DNA of 40,119 nt from Opitutaceae bacterium (lineage in GTDB: Bacteria; Verrucomicrobiota; Verrucomicrobiia; Opitutales; Opitutaceae): the NCBI GenBank assembly GCA_017994935.1, contig JAGOJU010000030.1, positions 1 through 40,119 on the forward strand, written 5' to 3'. Position 1 is the stretch's first letter. Each line of letters starts with the position of its first letter. The position numbers were made by a program, and so were the translations under genes. Under the pieces are notes generated by a model. The model was not told the DNA's origin. It did no database searches and was given only the letters and a program-made list of their open reading frames with translations. Of this stretch, positions 8,960-16,333 are shown piece after piece.

Positions 8960-10078
8960 ATGAAAATCACACGATTGGAAACCTTCCATGTTCGTCCCCG
9001 CTGGCTCCTGGTCCGCGTGCATACCGATTCGGGACTGAGCGGCTGGGGTGAGGCCACCCTCGAGGCCCGATCTTTGACGGTGGAAACCATGGTCCATGAA
9101 ATGGGCAAGTGGCTGGTTGGACAGGACCCGCGTCGCATCGAGCACATCTGGCAGACACTCCATCGCGGAAGTTTCTACCGCGGAGGACCCGTTCATGGAT
9201 CGGCGATCGCGGGCATCGACATCGCCCTATGGGACATCCTCGGAAAAAGCCTCGGCGCCCCCGTGCATCAATTGCTCGGCGGACGCGTTCGAGACAGGAT
9301 TCGCATGTACGCCTGGACCGACGCCGGCACCGCAGACGACTATGTGAACTCCGTTCGTGACCTGCGAGACCGGCGCGGCCTGACCGCCTTCAAGTACAAT
9401 GCGACAGGGCAGATGCGCCCGATCTCCTCCCAATCCGCGATCGATGCCGCAGTCACCCGGTTCAGGAATCTGCGGGCTGCAGTCGGACCGGACATCGACA
9501 TCGCCGCGGATTTCCACGGTCGGCTGACATTTGCGGATGCGAAGCGCCTCCTGGGACGTCTCGAGGAATTTCACCCGCTCTTCATCGAGGAACCCATTCT
9601 CCCCGGAGACGCAGAAGGGATGCGCCTGATCGCCGAATCCACCCGCATTCCCATCGCCGCGGGTGAAAGGCTGTTTACGCGCTGGGACTTCCAGCCGCTG
9701 TTTGACCGTCGCGCCATCAGCGTCGCCCAGCCCGATCTGGCCCACGCCGGCGGCATTTCCGAAACCCGCCGCATCGCGGCACTCGCGGAGTCCCGCGACA
9801 TCCTCGTCGCTCCCCACTGCCCTGTCGGACCCGTCGGACTGGCGGCATCGCTTCAGATCGACGCAGCCTGCCCCAATTTTCTCATTCAGGAACACGTCAC
9901 GCTCGGGGAAACCCTCCTCGTCAAACCGTTTGTCACCGACAATGGATTCCTCAAGGTTCCAGAGTTCCCCGGGCTCGGAATCGAAATCGACGAGAAGAAG
10001 CTGGAAGCTGAAAAATTTGATGGCGTATGGCACAATCCCCGTTTTACCGCCGAGGACAATGGATTCGCCGAATGGTAA
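8960..10078 (+). CDS. dgoD: D-galactonate dehydratase
   Basis: A 372-residue enolase-superfamily enzyme (mandelate racemase subgroup) that dehydrates D-galactonate to 2-dehydro-3-deoxy-D-galactonate. The family's catalytic set is intact: Asp184 and His186 in 'AADFHGRL', Glu210 in 'LFIEEP', Glu236 in 'AAGERLF' and His286 in 'APHCPVGPV'. The C-terminus, ending in 'EDNGFAEW', is also like E. coli DgoD as I recall it. ATG 8960 gives the normal N-terminus MKITRLETF; the frame is open further upstream, but that part lies inside the MFS gene. It follows the MFS by 79 bp and overlaps dgoK by 20 bp. Close relatives acting on gluconate or other aldonates exist, but the full motif match makes galactonate the best call. 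Confidence 0.92.
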   Translation: MKITRLETFHVRPRWLLVRVHTDSGLSGWGEATLEARSLTVETMVHEMGKWLVGQDPRRIEHIWQTLHRGSFYRGGPVHGSAIAGIDIALWDILGKSLGAPVHQLLGGRVRDRIRMYAWTDAGTADDYVNSVRDLRDRRGLTAFKYNATGQMRPISSQSAIDAAVTRFRNLRAAVGPDIDIAADFHGRLTFADAKRLLGRLEEFHPLFIEEPILPGDAEGMRLIAESTRIPIAAGERLFTRWDFQPLFDRRAISVAQPDLAHAGGISETRRIAALAESRDILVAPHCPVGPVGLAASLQIDAACPNFLIQEHVTLGETLLVKPFVTDNGFLKVPEFPGLGIEIDEKKLEAEKFDGVWHNPRFTAEDNGFAEW

Positions 10079-11021
10079 ACCTCTGCCCGCAGGCCCGCTG
10101 CTGCTTTCCTGCGATTGGGGAACCTCAAGCTTCAGGCTTCGGCTGGTGAGCCGGAGAACGGCACGGATTGAGGCTGAGCACTCGACCGAGGACGGTGCCA
10201 AACCCATCGCCGCCGCCAACGTCTCCATCTCTGCACGCCACAGATCGTTTCGTGCGGTGCTGGAGCGCGGCCTGGTATCCCTGGGAGTCGCGCATCGAAC
10301 GGATATCCCCCTCGTGATTTCCGGCATGGCCTGCTCGACGATCGGCTGGCAGTCGCTTGGCTACGCATCACTTCCTGCCCGCCTCACTGGAAGGGACTAC
10401 GTCACTGCCGATAGGCGCGTCGGAGGTCGCAAGGTACGATTTGTCTCGGGACTTCGTGCCGCCTGCGACGTCATGCGTGGCGAGGAGTGCGAACTCACGG
10501 GTCTCTTTGCCGCACCGGGCCGCCAAGTGCTCGCTCACGACTGCCTCGTGGTGCTTCCCGGCACGCATTCGAAACATGTGCGTATCCGAAAAGGTCGCAT
10601 CACCGATTTCTGCACGCACCCCACCGGGGAACTCTTCGCGCTCCTGTCGAAACACAGCACCTTCGGGGGAAAATCGGGTGGTGCACTCTCGCTCCGATCA
10701 TTCCGTGCGGGTATCGAGGCGGCGCGGCGATCAGGCATGGGGCCGGCTCTTTTCAGGACACGCGCCAGGACCGTGCTGGGGTGCATGCCACCCGAAGAGA
10801 GCGCCGACTTTCTCAGCGGCGTGCTGATCGGTTCCGAGATCGCAAGCCTGCCTCGGGGCGTGCCGATCGTGCTCGCGGCCGGCCCCGCGCTCGCCCGCAG
10901 GTACAGCCTCGCGGTGCGCTTGCTTTTTCCAAAGGGCGAGGTCTTCCGGATCGCACCCGGCGAAATGGCGCGCGCCGTCGTGCGCGGGCATCTGCTGCTT
11001 GGCTCATCCCTGGAAGATTGA
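10059..11021 (+). CDS. dgoK: 2-dehydro-3-deoxygalactonokinase
   Basis: A 320-residue sugar kinase of the DgoK family (ASKHA fold) that phosphorylates 2-dehydro-3-deoxy-D-galactonate at C6 with ATP. Visible motifs are the N-terminal phosphate loop 'LLSCDWGTSSFRLRLV', the family signature 'MRGEECELTG' and the 'VVLPGTHSKHVRI' strand. The ATG at 10059 lies inside dgoD, giving a 20-bp overlap and the normal family length; frames open further upstream are just dgoD sequence. It is the last gene of the rightward operon. No DgoA-type aldolase follows, so the next step must come from another gene: the HpcH/HpaI aldolase at 1-773, the OMPDC-like protein at 12061-12789, or something outside the window. 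Confidence 0.92.
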   Translation: MDSPNGKPLPAGPLLLSCDWGTSSFRLRLVSRRTARIEAEHSTEDGAKPIAAANVSISARHRSFRAVLERGLVSLGVAHRTDIPLVISGMACSTIGWQSLGYASLPARLTGRDYVTADRRVGGRKVRFVSGLRAACDVMRGEECELTGLFAAPGRQVLAHDCLVVLPGTHSKHVRIRKGRITDFCTHPTGELFALLSKHSTFGGKSGGALSLRSFRAGIEAARRSGMGPALFRTRARTVLGCMPPEESADFLSGVLIGSEIASLPRGVPIVLAAGPALARRYSLAVRLLFPKGEVFRIAPGEMARAVVRGHLLLGSSLED

Positions 11022-11062
11022 GCAGGACCTGCACGGGCGCCCGCGATCTCCTGCAACCGGCC

Positions 11063-11908
11063 TCACTTCGCCGGAGAGCCCACCCGGGTTATCCTGCCTG
11101 TGATGACCTGTCGCTCGCGCTTGAGGACCATGTGAATCACGCCGGGTTCGACAGGATCCCAGGCAAACGCCTGACCTTCCGCAGTCACCGGCACGGTCGC
11201 CACCCATTTCAGGGTCGAACCCGCATCCGGGAATTCGAGCACACACAGTGCCTTTTCATCATGGCCCGAAACAAAGAGAAATCCCCCGGGCCCGATCGCT
11301 CCACCCGAGATGCCAAAGCCCCGACCACCCAGGTAGCTTATGACACCGGGGGGAAAGACCCATCCCCTTCCCGTCGGCGACCAGTCGTCCGTGTACTCCA
11401 CCAGACGCGTCCACTCGGGACCACGCCCGGGCTCCCCTCCTCGGCCGGCATAATGGACGAAGCAGGCGATCCAGTGGTCAGAGCGCCGGTCAATCCATGT
11501 GAGTGAACCGTCTGTTCGTCCAAGACTGACTGCGCCCACGTGCCTGAGCGTCGCCGGATCCCAAAGCTCCACCGAACTCACATGGGGCACCCCCGGATAG
11601 TTCGAATGCGCACCGTGAAGCTGTCCGATGTACACGACCCCGGCATTGACATGGGTAAGCGGCTGGCCTTCGGGACAACTCCAGGCAGCCACGCGCTCGC
11701 CCGTCGTCTTGCGATATTTCCCGATGTCGTGATTGGAAATCACATAGAGGTAGTCCCGGTCCGCGGCCACACCCTGCCGGGCCTCAGGTGCGGCAAAACG
11801 CCGGATCTCCTCGAACCGCCAGCCCTCCGGGCCGGGCACACTCTCGGCAGCCCAAAGCATCCCGGGCAGGAAACACATCGTCAGAAAAATCGCTCGCATG
11901 TCGTTCAT
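11063..11908 (-). CDS. secreted beta-propeller-like protein of unknown function
   Basis: About 281 residues. The N-terminus has a clear signal peptide (MRAIFLTMCFLPGMLWAAES). The mature part is rich in short strands with turns such as 'DYLYVISNHDIGKY', 'GVVYIGQLHGAHSNYPG' and 'FLFVSGHDEKALCVLEF', like a propeller or quinoprotein-like repeat protein. I recognise no catalytic motif. ATG 11908 and ATG 11899 are both possible; starts further upstream add a charged, non-signal segment and are unlikely. It converges on dgoK, with 41 bp between the stops. An operator copy lies 150 bp upstream of the start, so it is probably co-regulated with the sugar-acid genes. Possible role: a periplasmic lactonase or binding protein, but this is inference only. 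Confidence 0.7.
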   Translation of the reverse strand: MNDMRAIFLTMCFLPGMLWAAESVPGPEGWRFEEIRRFAAPEARQGVAADRDYLYVISNHDIGKYRKTTGERVAAWSCPEGQPLTHVNAGVVYIGQLHGAHSNYPGVPHVSSVELWDPATLRHVGAVSLGRTDGSLTWIDRRSDHWIACFVHYAGRGGEPGRGPEWTRLVEYTDDWSPTGRGWVFPPGVISYLGGRGFGISGGAIGPGGFLFVSGHDEKALCVLEFPDAGSTLKWVATVPVTAEGQAFAWDPVEPGVIHMVLKRERQVITGRITRVGSPAK

Positions 11909-12058
11909 TGGAGTTGGACTGGGTTGCATCCCGGATGGCGATGACGCCCCGCTCGCGCAATCACGGCGGACATCGATCTCGATCGGGACGGACTGGTTGA
12001 ATTCTCGAAACAGGATCGATTCAAACCGCGAGCGTCGGCGCTGACAAGCATCCGGCAG

Positions 12059-12071
12059 TGTTATGATAGCA
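12059..12071. promoter_or_regulatory. LacI-type operator copy 3 (TGTTATGATAGCA)
   Basis: Same palindrome as at 5395 and 6469. It overlaps the stop codon of the upstream minus-strand gene (TAA at 12061-12063) and lies 150 bp before the secreted propeller gene. It may serve an internal promoter for that gene; it also sits where a downstream roadblock on the HPS-like gene could act. Confidence 0.62.
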
Positions 12072-12789
12072 CCCCACGGCACCGATCCTTTCCGACCGGC
12101 ACATCACCGAAACCGTGAACACGTTCGCATATCTTCCGAAGGATCGATTCCAGATCCCCGTCAGCTGTCTTGAACTGGTCCGCATCAACCGTGAGAGGGG
12201 CACCGAGAACGACAAGCGGGGCGCCATAACCGGGTGTCTGCATGGCCTGCTCGAGCGTCAGCCCGCCGACGGCCTGCACCGGCACACTGACCGCGGCCAC
12301 CACCTCGCGCAGGCAGTCAAGGGGACTGGGCATTCTCAATCCCGCAGCCGCGATTCCACGCCGCTCATCGTAGCCGATGTGGTGAATGACATAGTCACAG
12401 CCAAGATCCTCCAGCAGGCGGGCACCCGCCACCCAATCCTCACACCCCAGATTGTCCCCCATCACTTTGACATTGTGGTCCCTCCCCGCCTTGACGACAC
12501 AGCGCAGGGTCTCCCGATGTGCCCGCGCCATCACCACCACATGCGTCGCACCCGCCCGGGCCATCATTTCCGCCTCGAGATAGCCTCCATCCATCGTCTT
12601 CAGGTCCGCAACAATCGGTGTCGCTGGAAACCGCTCGCGCAGGCGGCGAACACCATGAAGCCCTTCGGCAAGGATGAGCGGAGTCCCCGCCTCAAGCCAA
12701 TCCACCCCAGCCCTCACGGCAATCTCCGCAGTGCGAACCGCCTCATCCAGATCAATGATGTCGAGGGAAATCTGTACAATCGGGCGCAT
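12061..12789 (-). CDS. OMPDC-superfamily protein (hexulose-6-phosphate synthase / 3-keto-L-gulonate-6-phosphate decarboxylase-like)
   Basis: A 242-residue TIM-barrel enzyme of the orotidine-phosphate decarboxylase superfamily, nearest in style to HPS and KGPDC. The metal/catalytic motif D-x-K-x-x-D is intact as Asp62, Lys64 and Asp67 in 'VADLKTMDGG'. It is followed by the family strand 'AGATHVVVMARAH' and the phosphate-binding loop region 'PVQAVGGLTLEQ'. The start ATG 12789 gives MRPIVQISLD, the usual N-terminus; an upstream in-frame ATG at 12852 adds an unrelated 21 residues. No HPI isomerase, the usual HPS partner, is nearby. In this locus it may act on a phosphorylated keto acid. Whether it decarboxylates or performs an aldol reaction cannot be decided from sequence. 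Confidence 0.82.
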   Translation of the reverse strand: MRPIVQISLDIIDLDEAVRTAEIAVRAGVDWLEAGTPLILAEGLHGVRRLRERFPATPIVADLKTMDGGYLEAEMMARAGATHVVVMARAHRETLRCVVKAGRDHNVKVMGDNLGCEDWVAGARLLEDLGCDYVIHHIGYDERRGIAAAGLRMPSPLDCLREVVAAVSVPVQAVGGLTLEQAMQTPGYGAPLVVLGAPLTVDADQFKTADGDLESILRKICERVHGFGDVPVGKDRCRGVLS

Positions 12790-12999
12790 GGGAAATCGAA
12801 AGGGGGCCTTCTTCGCGAACGACCCTAAGGTTTCGCAACTCCCCTTGGCCATCCCAATTCTCCGAGAGTCTCGCTGTTGCGGCGGGTCACCAGTGCTCGA
12901 ACGCGCGGCTTTCCGCGTTGCACTTTCACGGAATCCCGTCGGCGATGGTCTTGCGATTGTTCATCCGCAGTCATCATCTCCGAAAGGCTTGTTTCCTCC

Positions 13000-13593
13000 A
13001 TGAAAATCAAATCGGCAGAGTTCCTGGTCAGCGCTCCCAATCTGGACGCAGCCCCGAGGTCCAACTTCCCGGAGATTGCCTTCATCGGGCGCTCAAACGT
13101 GGGCAAGTCCTCGTTGATCAATCTGCTGACCGGCCACCGCGATCTCGCCAAGGTCTCCGCCACCCCCGGCAAGACCGTGCTGATGAATTTCTTCAGGATC
13201 AACGGAAACTGGCTGCTCGTGGATCTTCCCGGATACGGTTACGCCAAGGTCGCGAAGGCCGAACGGGCCGGCTTCAACGAAGCTGTGAACGACTTCCTTG
13301 AACGCCGCGAAAATCTTCGCCTGCTCTTCGTGCTGATCGATTCGCGCCTCGCCCCCCAGGCGATCGATCTGGAATTCATCGAGTGGATCGATCAACTCGA
13401 ACTCGACTACGCCCTGGTCTTCACCAAGACGGACAAACAGTCACCGACCCGGACGCGTGCGGCCGTCGCCGCCTTTCTGGATACCCTGGCGCAGCGGGGT
13501 CGTCCCGCTCCGCCCTGTTTCCAGAGTTCCACCCTCACCAAGGAGGGCCGCTCACAACTTCTCACGGCGATCGATGCTGCCATCCGGTCGTAG
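13000..13593 (+). CDS. engB: ribosome biogenesis GTP-binding protein EngB/YsxC
   Basis: A 197-residue EngB (YihA/YsxC) GTPase needed for large ribosomal subunit assembly. The G motifs are clear: G1 'GRSNVGKSSLIN', G2 with the conserved TPGKT, G3 'DLPGYGYAKV' and G4 'TKTDK'. The family-specific 'LIDSRLAPQAIDLEFIEWID' is also present. ATG 13000 gives the family-like start MKIKSAEFLVSAP; the frame is open another 41 codons upstream, but that segment is Arg-rich and unlike EngB. It is a housekeeping gene, divergent from the HPS-like gene and convergent with the Nramp-like gene (44 bp between stops). It marks the border between two sugar-related clusters. Confidence 0.95.
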   Translation: MKIKSAEFLVSAPNLDAAPRSNFPEIAFIGRSNVGKSSLINLLTGHRDLAKVSATPGKTVLMNFFRINGNWLLVDLPGYGYAKVAKAERAGFNEAVNDFLERRENLRLLFVLIDSRLAPQAIDLEFIEWIDQLELDYALVFTKTDKQSPTRTRAAVAAFLDTLAQRGRPAPPCFQSSTLTKEGRSQLLTAIDAAIRS

Positions 13594-13637
13594 GCCACGA
13601 CCGCGTCCCTTCGCGCCGCAACCCCGGCAGGATTCCG

Positions 13638-14969
13638 TCAGAATGCGGTGACGACCTGGTACACCCCCAGGGATCCCATCGCGGCGGCGGCCAGCAAGAG
13701 TCCCGCAAGGGACGCGGGCGCAGCTCGCAGTCCCCGATGGGGATTCGTGAAATGAAAATAGAGCGCGGCCCCAGCGAGAAACGGAAGCATCAGCCCTTGC
13801 GCAATGGCACCTACAAACACGAGGTACACCGGGTTGCCGGCCCAGAGGAAAACTCCTGTGAAGAGCACCGGGAGGACGACGCAACCGATCTTGATCCACT
13901 TCACACGCTCCGCCTCGTCGCGATATTTCTTTATTTTCCACAGGTCGAGGGCGTCGGCAAACAGGCGCGCATTGGAGGCCGTGCCCCCGAAGATGGTCGA
14001 ATAAAGCACCGCCAGTGCGCCCACGACAAAAAGCCAGAGGCTCCATTCGCCAAAGGTCGTGCGGTACATGTGCGAGAGCGTCTCGATCATGTGCGTGTTC
14101 TCGACCTTCATGTTCTTCGCATGGAGAACCGCCGCACCCAGGAGGTAGAACGCCACGGTGGTCGACGTGTAGAGCGAAAACGAGGTCCAGGCATCGATGC
14201 GCATCACCCGCAGCCACGCCTTCGCGCGCACCTGCCAGTCACTCGTGCCGTCATCCGGCCCCAACCGGCGACCGTAGCCCTTCTCAAGACACCAGTACGG
14301 ATAGTAGATCAGTTCGGAGGCGCCGACTCCGATCAGACCGAAACATCCAAATGCCGTCGCCACGTTTGCGGGCAGTTGAAACGAAAATCCGCTGGCAATC
14401 TGCGATCCGGTGATGGCATAGGGAGTGGACTGAAGCGCCACAACGGCAATGACGGTCGTAATGGTGAAACCCGCCACCATTGCGGTGGAGGCGACCTCCA
14501 CCAACCGGTACCGTCCGATCACAAGCAGCACCGCGCAACTCATGCCTATGGCGATCGCAAGCGGCTCCACGGCCATCTTGAGACCCGCAAGCTGAAACGC
14601 CGTGGCTGCACCCCCCACCATGCCGGCCACCTGGGGGACGAGGCAGACATACATCCCGAGCCAGATCCAAAGAACCCAGGAGACAACGATACGGGGGCCC
14701 GGCAGACCGTTCAGCGCCACGAGGGTCGTCATACCCCGTGTGATGGCATATCGCCCGAGTTCAATCTGGACAAAAACCTTGAGCAGGCAGCCCAGGATGA
14801 TGAACCAGAGAAGTCTGATTCCCACCTCGGAGCCCAGCTTTGGCGTGACGATCAGTTCTCCCGAGCCGACAATGATCGAAGTGATGATGAGGCCCGGCCC
14901 CAACTGCCGGATCAATCCCTTGAGCGAAGTCGGTGCCGGTTGGATTTCAGAAGCAGGCTGAGATGCCAT
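13638..14969 (-). CDS. Nramp-fold transporter lacking the canonical metal-binding motifs
   Basis: A 443-residue membrane protein with about 11-12 helices and the Nramp layout: 'GPGLIITSIIVGSGE' for helix 1, 'FGCFGLIGVGASELIYYPYW' for helix 6, and the 'GRYRLVEV' loop. Canonical Nramp metal transporters have Asp-Pro-Gly-Asn in helix 1 and Met-Pro-His in helix 6. Here these positions read Gly-Ser-Gly-Glu (about 35-38) and Ala-Ser-Glu-Leu (about 217-220), so transport of Mn or Fe is doubtful. ATG 14969 is preferred; a TTG at 14993 is in frame. It is divergent from a LacI regulator, which suggests a role in uptake of an organic substrate or its counter-ion. The family call is sound; the substrate is unknown. 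Confidence 0.82.
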   Translation of the reverse strand: MASQPASEIQPAPTSLKGLIRQLGPGLIITSIIVGSGELIVTPKLGSEVGIRLLWFIILGCLLKVFVQIELGRYAITRGMTTLVALNGLPGPRIVVSWVLWIWLGMYVCLVPQVAGMVGGAATAFQLAGLKMAVEPLAIAIGMSCAVLLVIGRYRLVEVASTAMVAGFTITTVIAVVALQSTPYAITGSQIASGFSFQLPANVATAFGCFGLIGVGASELIYYPYWCLEKGYGRRLGPDDGTSDWQVRAKAWLRVMRIDAWTSFSLYTSTTVAFYLLGAAVLHAKNMKVENTHMIETLSHMYRTTFGEWSLWLFVVGALAVLYSTIFGGTASNARLFADALDLWKIKKYRDEAERVKWIKIGCVVLPVLFTGVFLWAGNPVYLVFVGAIAQGLMLPFLAGAALYFHFTNPHRGLRAAPASLAGLLLAAAAMGSLGVYQVVTAF

Positions 14970-14991
14970 GGGGGGCGCGCCAGCGTTGGGC

Positions 14992-15009
14992 AATTCACAT
15001 TCGACTCAA
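14992..15009. promoter_or_regulatory. possible degenerate half-site for the second LacI regulator
   Basis: On the minus strand this reads TTGAGTCGAATGTGAATT. Its right half (TCnAATGTGAnT) matches the 18-bp palindrome at 16252-16269; the left half does not. It lies just upstream of the Nramp-like ATG. About 11 of 18 bases agree, so chance is possible. Confidence 0.3.
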
Positions 15010-15172
15010 GCGGCAAACCCCTCCCCGAATAAGATAATCATGCCCGCCCTGGAACACCTGAAATTTCACCGCGAACCGAACACCCACCCGACGATCGGAT
15101 ACCCTGCCTCCGGCACGCCCGGAGCCCAAAATTGAGATTTGCCCGGTTCCATCGCCTTCGCAAGGTGAGCCG

Positions 15173-16201
15173 ATGCAAGAGCGGCGTCCGACCCTGAAGG
15201 ATATCGCGGCCCGCGTGGGAGTGCACCATACGACCGTTTCCCTGGCGCTTCGCAACCATCGCAGCATTCCCAAGGAAACTCGCGACCGGATTCGTGCGGC
15301 AGCAGACGTCCTCGGATACCGACAGGATCCGATGCTTTCGGCTTTCATGAAATACCGCCGCTCACTTCGTCTGCCCGCGGAGGAACCGGTGGTGCTGTGG
15401 ATCACCAATTACACGCGTCGCGACGGCTGGCGAGAACCGCGTCTTTTCAGCGAACTCTTCGACGGCGCCGCGCATCGCGCAGGCGAGCGAGGCTTTCGAC
15501 TTGAGGAATTCTGGCTTCGCGAGGATGGCATGTCCGTCGCGCGGGCGGACCAGATCATGCGTGCCCGGGGTGTGAGCGCGCTGGTCCTCGCACCGCAGCC
15601 ACATGCTGGAATCACCCTGGACCTGAGCTGGGACGACTACTCTGCAATCACCATCGGATACACGCTCACCTCCCCACGCCTTCACCTCGTCAGCAACCAT
15701 CACTTTTCGTCGATGACCCTGCTTGCGCAGAGCTTGAGCGAGCGTGGCTACCGGAGAATCGGCCTCGCCCTGCCCCGCATCGTTGACCTGCGGGTGAACC
15801 GGGGGTGGCTCGGGGGATACCTGACCCATCAGGCAGATCTCCCGCCCGGACGCAGGCTCCCACCACTCCTCTTTGACACGCTGGCCGATTCGGATCTGGC
15901 CCGCTGGATCAAGTCAAACCGCCCGGATATCATCATATCCGCGATCTCGGACGGCGAACCCGTATGGAACGCCCTCCTCCGCCTGGGCATCCGCATACCA
16001 ACGGAACTTGGCTACGCCCTGGTATCGCTTCATACGGCGGATGACGGACGGGCCGGAATCTACGAGAATTCGCGCGCAATTGGCGCCGCCGCCATGGAGC
16101 AACTGATCAGCCAATGGCAACGGAACGAGCGCGGTATCCCAAAGATCCCGGGCCGCATCCTGATCGACGGCACGTGGATGCCGGGCTGGACGATTCGTTG
16201 A
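15173..16201 (+). CDS. LacI-family transcriptional regulator
   Basis: A 342-residue LacI/GalR repressor. The helix-turn-helix and hinge are near perfect (about residues 5-55: TLKDIAARVGVHHTTVSLAL, then LGYRQDPMLSAF). An effector-binding domain follows with 'GYRRIGLALPR' and 'RPDIIISAISD'. A good ribosome-binding sequence, AAGGTGAG, precedes the ATG by 4 bases, which is unusual in this window and fixes the start. It lies between the Nramp-like transporter (divergent) and a large TonB receptor (132 bp downstream, same strand). A strong palindrome stands in the latter gap. It is a paralogue of the LacI protein at 5412, sharing the overall pattern but with a different recognition helix, in keeping with the different operator. 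Confidence 0.94.
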   Translation: MQERRPTLKDIAARVGVHHTTVSLALRNHRSIPKETRDRIRAAADVLGYRQDPMLSAFMKYRRSLRLPAEEPVVLWITNYTRRDGWREPRLFSELFDGAAHRAGERGFRLEEFWLREDGMSVARADQIMRARGVSALVLAPQPHAGITLDLSWDDYSAITIGYTLTSPRLHLVSNHHFSSMTLLAQSLSERGYRRIGLALPRIVDLRVNRGWLGGYLTHQADLPPGRRLPPLLFDTLADSDLARWIKSNRPDIIISAISDGEPVWNALLRLGIRIPTELGYALVSLHTADDGRAGIYENSRAIGAAAMEQLISQWQRNERGIPKIPGRILIDGTWMPGWTIR

Positions 16202-16251
16202 ACGCGATCGCGGGCTAAAAGGCATTCGATGGCGGGCCTTCGCACAATGGC

Positions 16252-16269
16252 TACTCTCAAATGTGAGTA
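16252..16269. promoter_or_regulatory. 18-bp palindromic operator upstream of TonB receptor
   Basis: TACTCTCAAATGTGAGTA is symmetric at seven of nine base pairs (TACTCnCAnnTGnGAGTA). It lies 50 bp after the LacI stop and 64 bp before the receptor ATG. The size and even-spaced symmetry fit a LacI-family operator, most simply for the regulator encoded next to it. Confidence 0.65.
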
Positions 16270-16333
16270 ATGGCGCTATTCTCTTCATTCCTCCCTTCAC
16301 CAAGACTCCCAGCCAGCCACCAACCCACCCCGT

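Noticed and set aside
13383..15032. 549-codon plus-strand open frame opposite the Nramp-like gene
   Set aside because: Rich in His, Arg, Gly and Asp with no domain; it is antisense to a clear membrane protein and overlaps the end of engB. High GC makes long antisense frames common.
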